DNA from: Paracyclopina nana
Taxonomy: Eukaryota; Arthropoda; Copepoda; Cyclopoida; Cyclopettidae
Assembly: GCA_019096065.1 (NCBI GenBank)
Contig: JAGUCH010000001.1
Coordinates: 8,928,001 to 8,992,000 of the forward strand
Length of the DNA: 64,000 bases
Direction of reading: 5' to 3'
The translations under genes and the position numbers were made by a program. The first letter of the stretch is position 1, and each line of letters begins with the position of its first letter. Positions 49,265 through 60,595 of this stretch are shown here, in pieces. Below the pieces are notes generated by a model, which saw nothing but the letters and a program-made list of their open reading frames with translations, made no database searches and had not been told where the DNA came from.

Positions 49265-52129
49265 ATGGCCCTAATGACGAACTTAAGCCACGCCGCTCAT
49301 GCGACCCGTGCCCCCGAACCAGCGTTGGACTCCCACCAGCTCAAAAGGGCCGAGGAGCTGAAGATTTTGCTTTGGCAATACGAGAACAATAGATCGATTA
49401 CGACCCCGTTGCACTACGTGTTTCTCGTGAGCTATGTTCTCATCGGGATCATAGCAGTCTTCGCCAACGGGCTCGTAGTGTTGGCAGTCTTTCGAAACAA
49501 AAAGGTAGGACAGTATTCTAACTGTAAAGTGGCGAAAGCAAGGCCGAAACGTGAATTCATGCAATTTTCAAGCTGTGTATTGCTCGATGGAAGGGAAATG
49601 TAGAATAATCCGCGCTAAAATGGCACGCGCTAAAAAACCCCGCTTAAATATTGGATGAAACTCTAGAGCATTTCTTTGTAATGGCGAGATGCAGGAAATT
49701 AGAGCAAAGTTTGCAAAGTGGCGACTTGAGAGCTTCGCACCAGCAAAATGTTGCTTTTCCCCGCCGAACTTTCGGTTGTTTGCAGCAAAAAGACTGAGAA
49801 AATGAGACAGTGAGGGTTATAAAAGCAAGCAAGCTGGCGTTTGTAGTAGCATAAATAATTGGATTATGTCCTCCTAGGTTCGGACGCCCCGCAACTTGCT
49901 CATCTTTAATTTGGCCGTCACCGATTTAGCTTTGGCAGCAACAATCCCTTTATCGGCCGCAGAAGCTCTCAGCAAATATTGGCCCTGGGGAAATCGGTCG
50001 GACTGGTTGTGCAAGATTTCGCGTTCTGCGCCGACAACGCTCGTTTTTATGGTATCCGTCATCATCATCGTGATAGCGGCCGACAGGTACCGATGCATAG
50101 TGCTGAGGACACATGCGCAGATGACCAGAACATTTGCACTCATCATACTGCCCGTTTCCCTCGTGGTGGCCTCAGCAGCGTCAACGCCGCTCTTGTTTCA
50201 CACTCAGGTAACAATCAAGAGCCTCAAATAATTTGTCAACTGCAGGAAGCACCTTCATATAAAGATTTAATTAGCCATACGTAGGCAAGACGATTTGAAG
50301 GAAATAACTAGTATCATTAATTGATAACTATAGCATATGTTCCAGGAATCCAATTAGGGCTTTCAAGTTTATAATTCGGTTAGCTAAATAAGGCCACTAT
50401 GGCAAGAAAAACCGTGCAGCACTTAGCAAATGGATTTTTTCAATCTAGACAAACGACTGAAAAGAAAGGCATATGTTGTCACTTTGAGCTGGATTACCCA
50501 AGGCAAAGAAAATATGATGACGGTTATAGGCCATGTTTTGGCTTAATGCAGTTGTAATCTTTCGCAAGGACAGAGATTGCTTTTTTACGATGTCTCGTGG
50601 AAAATCTTCCCCGCAAACTTGGAGCAGCGAAACGCTGGTTTTTAATCAGGAGGAAAGGTGGACTTCTTTTTCAAAGAAAAGTGCATGAGCTTTCCAGGCT
50701 TTTCACAAGAACTACGAGGTTTTCCAGCATCAAAGCGGAAGCTTAAGAGACCACAAAAAGATCCACTTTTTTCAATGCGTAGTGTGTCAATATCAGCGCC
50801 CAATGCCTTCTCAAATGCTCACCTTTCTGATATGCTTTTTAGCTAGTCATGCCCGAGGTGATTGTGCCAAAACTGGACCACGTTGTATTTTGCATGGAGA
50901 GATGGTCGCACAGCCAAGACGTGGATGGCCAAGACTTAACCCATCGTGCAGTTTACTCCATCGTGGTCGCCGTTTTGCAGTATTTGCTACCCCTCCTGAT
51001 TGTCTTGTTCATTTACTTTCTCATCTACAAATTCCTGAGAGACCAGCAATATCCGAGGCATTTGAGGCAGAACAAAACCAACACCTTGCTGGCTTCCATT
51101 TCCATCACCCATTGTCTCATATGGCTGCCTTTTTCGCTGTTCAACATTATTGCCGACCTGTGGCCTGGCAAGGTGAGAGGAACTGACGAAGCGCAATTTA
51201 GCCGGGCAACAATATTGCCCATACATGGCTCATAATGAAAGCGCTGACGACTTGCATTTTTTATGATGCGCCACCAGATGTTGGAGGCAAAAGTAGGCAC
51301 AAACCGCATTAGCAATAGGGCGATCGCATCTACTATTAGAATAGTTAGTCAAGTTACCTTGCTGAAGAAGTAACCTTACTTGATAGCTAGCTCCAGCCAA
51401 CTTCTGTTCGTTTTAGCTAGCTGTTGATGCGCCCTTTTTTATATCGGTAGCTGTTCAGCTTTTCTCAAACCAGGCTGGGAAAAAGGCTGCTAACCATTCG
51501 CTAGTTACCATCATGATTATGCCGTTTCGTATGCCGCACGCGCACGTGATAGGTTTTCATTTTTGTCATGTCATTGACCCATCTCGTCGATAATTATGCG
51601 AGGCACGATCGCGTAGAACAAGCTAGCGGCCTATTCTAAAAAATCTCTATATTTTCCCTCCCAGGTCTTCGCCGACGACCCCGAGCTGGTGATCACTGTC
51701 TACTGCATCGTCCACCTGATCGGGTTGACGTCGACCTGCACGAACCCGGTTCTGTACGCGTTCTTCAACGAGAACCTGAGGAAGGAGTTCGAGTTCCTGG
51801 TGGACTGCATCATGCCCGTGCTGCTCGTGAGGTCGCAAAATGGGTCGCAGCGCTCGCAAAACAGCCTCGCGACCGGACTCAACCACGCCCAAGGGGTCGC
51901 CAAGAGGCTGAGGCCGCGAAGGGATCTGAGCGTGCACGAGGCCGGTCGTGACAACGCCGTTTGCGACGTGGACAATGACATGGAACCCACCGTGGACAAG
52001 GAAAATGGCATGATGATGCTCATTCAGCACCGAAACGAGAGCTCCTCATGCGATTGCTTAAAGGCACCCATTCATTCCAGCTTGGGCAGCAGCGAAGAAG
52101 ACAACGCGCTCGAAATGACCCCCATTTAA
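49265..52129 (+). CDS. Neuropeptide F/Y-like G protein-coupled receptor
   Basis: Rhodopsin-class peptide receptor of neurons or gut. Four coding exons, 49265-49504, 49878-50207, 50843-51172 and 51665-52129, all joined in phase 0, giving 454 residues. TM1 is at about 52-76; exon 2 opens VRTPRNLLIFNLAVTDLAL, the intracellular-loop-1/TM2 motif typical of insect NPF receptors (their RTPRNLLILNLAISDLTL), followed by EALSKYWPWG before the TM3 cysteine. The G-protein motif is DRYRC (about residue 149). TM6 has CLIWLPFSLF and TM7 has TNPVLYAFFNENLRKEFEFL. The long Ser- and Asn-rich tail ends EMTPI. A leader exon segment starts at 49083. Short NPF or other NPY-like receptors are alternatives. Confidence 0.86.
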
Positions 52130-53990
52130 AGGAGAAATATGCCCGTTATCCATGTCAATACGTGTCGATTCGATAAATGTATTCGTTGTACGCTCATTTT
52201 CGTTTTATGCATGGATAGCAATAGCCGGCTCTCTCTAATGATCGAGGTAATCTGGCAAAGCGAGATTTGAAGCGGAATCAAGATGAACGATACGCCTTGA
52301 ATGTCACCAATGTGTAGGCCTCGCAGACGATTAATGTCTCCTGCTCGCATTCGCGTGGCATACTAACCGAGCGATATGGGCATAAAGTGAATTAGAGTTT
52401 GACGTTTTTCGTGAGCCAGGCTCAACGCTGGAAAGGAGCTGCTAATGGACGAAACGGCTTGTATTAATGACCACAGCGGAGCTTCATGAACGAATCAACG
52501 AGGCAGCGGAAAGCAACAACTAATCATTGACCATTAGGTCAAATTACGCAGCAGCCATGTTGAGGCCCATCCAAGCGGAAGTTCATTCTTGATCGCGCGT
52601 GACGTGCTGACGTCGTAAATATAACCATAGCTCTTTTGGAAGGCAAAGGCATCGACGCCATAAGCTCAAAAGCTCTCAAAGTGCTGCTACAAGGCTTAGA
52701 AACTACAAACTAAATACCACACACACCGCACGCGACGAGCACTTCTAACAACCGCACACTGAATTTATCACTTTATGCGTCTAAAGTAAATAGTTAACTC
52801 GCAGCGTTAAGCACTAAGTGAAAACAAATTGTCTGAATTATGAGTGTATTAATAATTGTCTGTTCAATATTCTTAACTGCATTTGCATTTTTTTGATGTG
52901 TGCGGCATTTAGTATTGTGCGGTATTTAGCAGAATGGTTTGCGTTTGTGTGCGGTATTTAGTAAATACGCTTAAAAACAAACATATATTGCCACTGCATC
53001 TCACGCTTAATACCTTCAGGGACACGTGCAGAGTCAAAGCGAAAACTTTGTGGGTGTGTTTTCAACTCCACGGAGCCACTGAATAACTTCAAAGCGCTTT
53101 TCGGCGGCTCTTTTTTAACAGAAGGCCTCTCGGGTATGCTAGAGCACTGAATTTTGATGAGAGTATCTCGTTCTCAACAACAGCTGAACTTTTTTAGGTA
53201 CAGCTCAAACTACAGCTCCGATCGGAACGAAATTTTGAGGGGTTTTTGCGAAAAGCTTGTCTTGAGCTTAGATTAATGCTACAAAGTCGGTTCAGATGGC
53301 GCTAGTTGCATTCTGAAATAACTCTGTTTGTGGGCTTTTTTCGGAATCAAACGGCCCATTGCGGAATCTGTCATCCGTTAACACACACAATGTGCGAGGT
53401 TGAAACGCCGGCCCGCGTTGATGAAATCATGCACCCACTTTTATTCGCGCCCAAATTATGACGTCATTTTGATCTGAAGTGCCATCTGTGTACGAGTGCA
53501 GCGCGCCATGACGCTTTGATGGAAAAGTGGAAAAAAATTGTTTTTGGGCTAAATACTAAAAGCTGTGAAAAGTTGCTAGTTTTTGCTTAAAACAGCCCAT
53601 AAGTCAATAGTTACCTGATGACAAAAGTTTTTATCAGGTAGCACCATAAAAGCCAACATTTTTTAACTCTGCTGAGATTGGTCTACAAAAAGGCGGAAAA
53701 ATTAGGTTGCAATTGAAGAACTTTAGAATTTTCAGGCTTTTTTCAGCTGATTGGCCTGATTTTTTTTCGCTAAGTCGCATGAGACGTAATATGGCTCCGA
53801 TATTATTTTTCGAATTTTTGATAAATCATAAGGGAAGGCCAATTTTTTGGCAAAATTGGGCAGATGTCGTGCTACCGTAGGCCGGTCGGCCACCTTTAGG
53901 CTGTTTATTGGAACAGAGTCTTCAGAACAATCTTCTCATCAAAATCTAGAGCTCTAGGGTAAGCAACTATCCATTCACGTACCCTAAGAA
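52130..53990. other. Intergenic region with a small inverted/direct repeat
   Basis: Expected to hold the receptor 3' end. At 52709-52962 an inverted pair (ACTAAATACC then CACACA) encloses about 250 bp, and three direct copies of GTGCGG(C/T)ATTTAG occur at about 52900, 52917 and 52949. The remainder is AT-rich and carries no coding frame I can support. Confidence 0.45.
52709..52962. repeat. Short inverted repeat with three internal direct copies
   Basis: The left arm ACTAAATACCACACACA (52709-52725) is the reverse complement, with few differences, of the sequence ending at 52962. Two more copies of the right-arm core lie inside at about 52898-52912 and 52917-52929. No flanking target duplication is evident, so a transposon is possible but not shown. 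Confidence 0.4.
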
Positions 53991-54720
53991 GAAAGCTTGC
54001 AGAAATGCGCGTAAGGTGGCGCTGAAAGCTGAGAGCTCACCTCGGCTGTGGCGCACTCTATATCTACATAAAAAGAGAGCACTTCGTGAAGATGACTGTT
54101 GGACCGTTGATAGCAAGGCAGGCTTCGTTTTGTTCACTTTGTGCGCCAATGAAAGTGAGCGCGCTCGCTGGCCGATCCGCCGACGCGCGCCAGGCAGGAA
54201 AGCCAGCCCCGGCGCGCCTCTCCTGCCGTCCGCGCTTGGTGGCAGGCTTTTGCAGCCCTGGGGCGGCCTCGCGCCTGCCACACAGCCAATCCTGCCTTCC
54301 CAGGGCCAGAAGTGAGAATGAGCCTGGCGTTTTCAGCCGCACACGCCTGCCCCCGCCATCCGAAACGCCAACAAACTATCAACATATAGCGCCATGATTA
54401 TTTCGCTCGCTTCATAGGCGCAACTCAGCTTAGCTGAGCGCTTTATTCCGCCGTGATAGGGCTCGTGAATGAAGGCCGTTTATTGAGCCGTGATCGAGAA
54501 TGGACACTAATTGACGCTGGTGTGCACTTGCGCCATGCCATGGTGACGCTCTGCCATTTCGCGAGTTTTCCAATTTATTTTCATGTGCCTTACCTCGTGG
54601 CGATGCTTTGACAGTTTTGAAGACGCTCCATGGCCCACTGCCATTTGTGGATAGTGTAATTTTTTGAAAGAGTGGAGTTTATTTTGGCAAAACTATGTTT
54701 GCCAATGAAGCAGTGAAGAG
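53990..54720 (+). promoter_or_regulatory. CpG-island promoter and leader exon of the zinc-finger gene
   Basis: 54050-54400 is strongly C+G and CpG-rich, with a CCAAT box near 54288, typical of a housekeeping promoter. A leader exon ends at the strong donor GAAGAG|GTAAGCAATG (54720/54721) and joins an acceptor TCGCAG at 55006, 17 bases before the coding start. The exon contains ATG codons upstream of the main start. Confidence 0.55.
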
Positions 54721-55023
54721 GTAAGCAATGCACCTACTCAGGGTGGCCCGTGAACCAACTGCGCTTTTCCTTGACTTCTCAGCGTTTCTCAGTTTGCCAG
54801 CGTTGTTTGAAAAATTCACCGTCGAATTTTGTGAAAAAAGTGTTCAGAATATTGGAAAGGTTAGGAACTCATCTCGCGATCGTCTATGAAAATGACGAAT
54901 TCTTCCGCTGTTTCATTTTCTCCTGGCAGTGAGTGCTCGCTCCGACCCACTAGTGTGCCAGAATGAGTCATATTTAATCAAAATCTTATCTATTTTTCCA
55001 TCGCAGATCACCTTAGCCACAAA

Positions 55024-56939
55024 ATGCATCAGTTTGCGTCAGGTTCGTCCATTGTCACGCTAACTCGTCACCCGAGCGGTGGAAACTCGTCTGGAAATGG
55101 CGGGGGCAACACGACCACCACCCTGGCGTTTGCGGACGCAGACGGAAACATAGTGACATCTGTCGTTGACGGGGTCGTGACTTCTTCAACTGACGGCTCG
55201 GGAGTGACCATCGTCACCACTGACAGCCTCGGAGTGGGCTCACATTTTCTGTCAGGAGCGGACGCGGTCACCAAAATCGAAATCGACGATGATGTCAGCG
55301 AGCAGATGGACATCATGGCGGCCTCGTCGTCGAAACATGGCAAAAAGGGATTGGGCGGCGTGATTCCCGAGGGCGAGAAAAAAGTGTGCCTTTGGCCCAC
55401 AGGCAACGGGACGACTTGCGGAAAGACTTTCACCAAATTCGACTCCCTCAAACGACATTTGGCTGAGAACCATAAGGGAGTGAGGCCGTTTGCATGCTCT
55501 TTGTGTGACAAGACCTACGGCCGACGAGATTACCTGCAAAGACACTTGAAGTCGCACAACGCCAATTATGCTGTAAATTTGCAGAGCGCCTCCAACATTA
55601 GCGCCTCTCAGATTGTGCAAAAGGTCCATCATAGTCCGAAAAACACCATCATACTTCAACAAGGGCACGGTGGCACTCTGCAGGTCGTTTCCACGGGAGG
55701 CTCCACCGCCAACTCCAACAATTCGCCCATTTCGCATAGTGCCACTCCAAGTTTGCCTTTTTTGAGCCTGACCAATGCCCTGCCGCAAGCTCACAAGCCA
55801 CTCGGGTCGAAGATTTGCAGGTGGGTGAACAACGATGGCACCGTTTGTGGCAAGGCCTTTTCCAAACTGGATAGCCTGAGGAGACATGTTAACGAGTTGC
55901 ACAAAGGTGTGCGACCTTTTGGATGCCATTTGTGCGACAAAAACTACGGGAGGAGGGACTATTTGGATAGGCATATAAAAACTCACGATCCCGATAACCA
56001 AAAGAAGAAGCTAGGTGAAGTAGACTGGACGAACTCCGGCTTGCTCGTTTCAGAAGACGGTGAGTGATTTTGATTTGCATTCTCATCATTTATCATCCAA
56101 TGTATACTTTATAGGCCAAGAGTTGAAAAAAGTGGTGAAGAAGAAGCGAAAAGACATTCCAGCTGAGGAGAAAAAGATTTGTCTCTGGGTCCTCGACGAC
56201 GGAACTGCTTGCGGGAAAACATTCACGAAGTTTGACAGCCTCAAAAGGCACGTTTCCGAGGCTCACAAAGGCGTACGGCCATTTTCGTGCACGTTGTGTG
56301 GGAAAAATTACGGGCGTAGGGACTATTTGTTGCGGCACCTGCGGTCGCACAACGAGGCAGAGGTTGCTAGTATCTCAACCACGAGGATTGTTGGCTCAAA
56401 CAATCAAGTTGTAAGTAGATTTTCTGGCCAAACTGCAATGCATTATTTTCTTTCTCTCTTGAAACAAGGTCGGACACGTGGTTGGCACTTCAGGCGCAAG
56501 TAGCATCGCCCTCAGCTCTCCAACTACACTGGTGGCGACAACCTCAGCAGGAAGCCAAGCGTTGCGACTGCATTCGGCCAAAAAGAGGCTGAGTGACAAG
56601 AAAACGTGCAGATGGGTGCTCGATAACGGCACCATTTGCGGTCGCACCTTCTCAAAGTTTGACAGCCTTCGTCGCCACGTTCAAGAGCTGCACAAAGGAG
56701 TTCGTCCCTACATTTGTCAACTCTGTGAAAAGAGTTATGGGCGACGAGATTATTTAGATCGACACATGAAAAGCCACGTGGCTGGAGCCAACATGAACGA
56801 CACATCGAACAACAGCGGCGAGGATCCGGATGACCCTCCGGACGAGGATGTGAAAATGGCCATTTCAGGCAACGATGATGCCACCTTGAATGAGGTCGTC
56901 ACAGTCGTCTCGACCGAAGATGACGACCTCACCGTTTAA
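55024..56939 (+). CDS. Zinc-finger protein with four copies of a paired C2H2 module
   Basis: Probable nuclear DNA-binding protein. Three coding exons, 55024-56059, 56115-56410 and 56469-56939, give 600 residues. Four modules lie at about 122-178, 264-321, 368-424 and 491-547. Each has a first finger with an extended spacing, C-x9-C-x12-H-x4-H (CRWVNNDGTVCGKAFSKLDS...), a linker HKGVRPF in place of TGEKPF, and a normal second finger C-x2-C-x12-H-x3-H with an invariant YGRRDYL. The N-terminus is Gly/Thr/Ser-rich and acidic, and the C-terminal tail is acidic (DDPPDEDVK), possibly transactivating. The first finger resembles the GLI/ZIC wide-loop type. I do not recognise a named orthologue. Confidence 0.9.
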
Positions 56940-57625
56940 AAGACTGTGTGTCACAGCTATAAGTGCGCTCCTAAATCGCATTTTCGAGCTTACTATATAG
57001 CCAGGAGCAGGACAGTGGCGGCCAATCATGGCGAGCTAGTTTTCAGTCACAGGACCCCCTTTTCTCACCCTTTTGCCTCGCCTGTTTGACAGCCGCTCTG
57101 TCCAAGCCCAACTCGGGGTACAAAGAACGAATGTAAAGGAATTATAGCTGCAGCCAACAAAGTTTCTATATATATTAATTACATTATGATGGAAGGTTCC
57201 TCTCATGCCTGATGTACTGTACCTTGGAAAAAGATTTGATTTTTCGTAGTTGCTACAAATACAGTTGAAATTAAATCATCTCACTAATAAGAAATTTTAA
57301 AGACTGATTGCCTGTAAGTGCCACTCTCAGCCCTTATTTGTGAGTGACTCTGTGCAACAGGATATCACAGATTGCATTTATTTGACACTTGTCCTAAACG
57401 CCTGTCAGCGCAGCACTTCAAGTGTATCAGAAATTGAGGCTCTTTTTGACAGGAAGACGGCGATGAAGAGTTGCATTGGTCGATATAAAATCCATCTCAT
57501 GAGCAATGCATTTTTGCATCAGAATGCATTGCTGCTTTAAGACTCCATCTTTAAAATACCCAGAAAAATTCGAATCGATTCAAAAGGAAAAATCATTCAC
57601 TTTGAGACACATTCATGATTGATTG

Positions 57626-57631
57626 AATAAA
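57626..57631 (+). terminator. Candidate polyadenylation signal of the zinc-finger gene
   Basis: AATAAA on the + strand, 687 bases past the stop codon; the first canonical hexamer found downstream. An earlier non-canonical signal would be possible. Confidence 0.35.
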
Positions 57632-58646
57632 CTGCAGGCCTGTTTACGTGGCAAATTGTAGGCAATTACGTAGTTACCCATGTCACGCGCGTAGTAAAAA
57701 TAACCCGAGGCCTTCATTAGCCTTCTTGGAATCGGAAGGCCACGTGATCTCGTAACCTCTTTTAAAAATAATTATCCTCCCTTTAGTTTCCAACCCTATG
57801 CCATCATAATGGGATACAATTTTTGCTAATATACACGCTTTCGTACACGAACTTTGACCTTGTCAGATCCAAAGCTATCTGGTAAGTCCATAGCATGAAA
57901 ATTGGCCTTTAGGCTCGCTATTAAAGTTAGTGAGCAAATATAAGAGGGCAGGGCTGCATTGAGTGCAAATCATCGTCACAAAAGCCGGGTTTCCAGTTGA
58001 CTGCAAGAAAGAAAGGTCGAGTCGCAGCAGTGACTTTATCATCGCTCAACTGACATTCCTTTGTGAGTGTCGCATTCGTCTGATAGATGGCGTTGCTCCA
58101 CTGAAAAAAAACCGCTTCGGCGTTCACCTGTATTTACCTTCAAGACTGGAGCGAACGAACGCGGCGTCCAAAGACGGTGAACCGGCCGTGCCAGGCCTCG
58201 GGGCAAACGAGCGAGGCACCCACCAAGTGCACACCCTCTCACCAGCACGCCAGAAGTGCACTTTTTCATCTAACAAAACAGCCAAAAGTTCAGTATAGTT
58301 CCATATAGCATTGAATCATGCTATGCAAAAACCAGATAATATGAGCAATTTTTAAACCAAGTTTATTCTCAAGCAAGCCAAATTAAGGACAGCATTTTTA
58401 CTTAAAAATGCTAGTAAGGGCTCTGCATAAGTTATTAATGTAAAAAAATCTACTCTTCTTTCGAAGAAATGAGGAAATGGATGTGAAACAGCAATGGGAC
58501 TATTTTTGCTCTAATTGCCTCATGGATAATGTTTTAAAAGTTTTTAAGCAATAGTGAGGTTGGAGGTTTTCTTGCGCGAGTGTCTGGTTGCGCTGCGCAC
58601 AAGTTCTTGGTGTAGTCTAGCAGGTGTGTAACGAAAGCGCGCACTC

Positions 58647-58958
58647 CTCTCTCTCTCTCTCACCGTGCATTTCGTTTAGTGGACCGAGTAGTGAGCGAGT
58701 AGTGTCGGGCATTTCACCAACTTTTCACTTTAACAGTTCTTTCCAACTCAGCATTGGATCCCAGTGCTGAGACAGCCACAAAACTTGAGCGACTCAACCT
58801 GCTTGCAACAGCTGACAACACCAACTTGCAATTGTGTGATTCAGTTTCAAGTTCAAGATTAAGTGATCCCATAAAATTTTTATTGTGACGCCTTGCGAAG
58901 AACAGCCGACCTCCACATTGCTGAAATCATGTTCATCGGATAAGTTTCAATGTTAGAG
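58647..58958 (+). promoter_or_regulatory. Promoter-proximal CT repeat and leader exon of warts/LATS
   Basis: A (CT)n run at 58647-58661 (GAGA-factor-type sequence) is followed by a roughly 300-base stretch ending in the strong donor TTAGAG|GTAAGCC at 58958/58959. It is positioned to join the acceptor TTTTCAG at 60085, immediately upstream of the warts start codon. Inferred non-coding first exon; start site not known. Confidence 0.5.
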
Positions 58959-60103
58959 GTAAGCCAAACTATGCCAGGAATGCCAGACCTTTAATGCCTG
59001 AGCGTATATTTTAAACAACAGGCCAGCTATCTAACAACCTAGGAAATTTAAAGCTAATGGTCGTTTTTTCGAGTGACATTTTAGTGCATAAGACAAATGC
59101 GTTTTGAACGACGTTCGAACTGCTAAATTGATGTTCACTGGTGTAGTCATGTTGCTGCTATTTTCAAGCATGTAAACCAAAGAGTAATATATGAGAGCCG
59201 CTTCTGATTTATTGCCGAGGACTGGCCTCAATTTTTAGAGCCCCCCTGCGACCTCCCATTGCTGCGGTGTCGTTAAGCCCTTTTTTCAGCAGGCTACTTA
59301 CGCTTTCACTTTATTAGCTGGTGTCTCTTGGCTTACCCCTAGCTAAGAGGGCAATTCTGAAAGCTGGCCCCCTTTTTTATGGTTTCAAAGAAATTGCAGC
59401 CTAGCTAATAATAGGAAAGCCCACAAAAAGTGAAACGAGTTTGATGAACGACCGATTAGCCATGATTGATTGCTTTCAGCCCCTTGGGAAACCAGTCACA
59501 TGACTAGCAAGCCGCTTTTAATGAAGTATCCAAGCTTGACCTTTCAGACTTACGAGAAAAAGGAATTTAGTATTTTTGACGTCAAGGAATTCTTGTAGAG
59601 TACTATGTTTACATTTCCGAGCAATGCATCGGGATTTTCCCAGACTTGACTTACGTCCGGACAAGCGAGGCAGCACAGTGGGATCAAAGCTTTGAAAAGC
59701 ACTCTAGAATACCAGGCCAGCAGGCAAACCTAGCTCGCTGAACCACCACGTGCTTCTAGTTCTCAGACGAAGAAAGTAGAAATTAGAAAGCAGTTTCGAA
59801 AAATGCTCCGAAGGATTTCCAGAATTGCCCTAAATGTTTATGAACTTGACAAAATGTATTGATCTTTGGCGCATTCCAAGAAAGCTCAAACAATTTTTCT
59901 CATCACGTTGGCCAATATTGAGCGAGGTTACTTCAGATTAACAGAGATTTGAGTGTGCATTTATTTATGCTTTACAATGTATATGCGCGTTCATAGCTGG
60001 CATGAAAATAGCCCAGACAAGTCAGCACTTTTCTGACTTTCCTATTTTAATCAATGCAAATGTTTGATACACTTTTCATTTTCAGTCCGGGGTCGTACGC
60101 TAA

Positions 60104-60595
60104 ATGCCTTGTCGGTCTCCCCAAGTTGTGTCAGTGGCTCAGCCAACCACGTATCTCAGCATGTCTCAGCAGCAGCACCCTCAGCTGGCTCAACAGCTGA
60201 TGTCAGCTGGGGCAGCAGCTGCCATGATGCCGAACGGCGTCATAACCAGTCAACAACACCAGCAACAGCAAATGTTGCTTCAGCAGCAATCGCAGCAACA
60301 TCAGATGCACCAGATGCTTTTGCAGCAGCAATCGCAGCAGATGTTGCATCATCAACAACAGCAACAACAACAACAATCCCAGCAGCAGCAGCAGCAGCCT
60401 AAAAAGCCAGCCGGCCTTGTGGCAGCCCGCAACGGCTACAATGAAAAGGCGATGGCTGAAATCAGGAACTCTCTCCGTCCTTTTGAGCAGGCTGACCAGC
60501 CTCTGAGGCCGGTCAGCTCGATGTCAACTGGATCGTCGACAAATAGTGTTTACAGTGATTGCATACAGTCCTTGATGAGTCTGGGCTTTGATGAG
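60104..60595 (+). CDS. wts: Warts/LATS kinase, first coding exon (partial gene)
   Basis: Hippo-pathway NDR/LATS kinase that phosphorylates Yorkie/YAP. Only the N-terminal 164 residues are in the window; the kinase domain and the remaining exons lie beyond 64000. The exon starts with ATG directly after an in-frame TAA and ends phase 0 at a GTAAGA donor. It contains a long Gln tract with CAG/CAA mixture (about residues 45-100), then NGYNEKAMAEIRNSLRPFEQ, which matches the LATS conserved stretch KALQEIRNSLLPF, and the first half of the UBA domain (CIQSLMSLGFDE, compare LQDLQAAGFDE). The match is strong to LATS and not to other UBA proteins. Confidence 0.87.

Noticed and set aside
54016-54397. 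Overlapping frames on both strands of the CpG island
   Set aside because: Several frames open at once in C+G-rich DNA, none with a domain; better explained as promoter.
55252-56001. 249-codon minus-strand frame opposite the zinc-finger gene
   Set aside because: Shadow of the real exon, which carries four conserved finger modules and matching splice sites.
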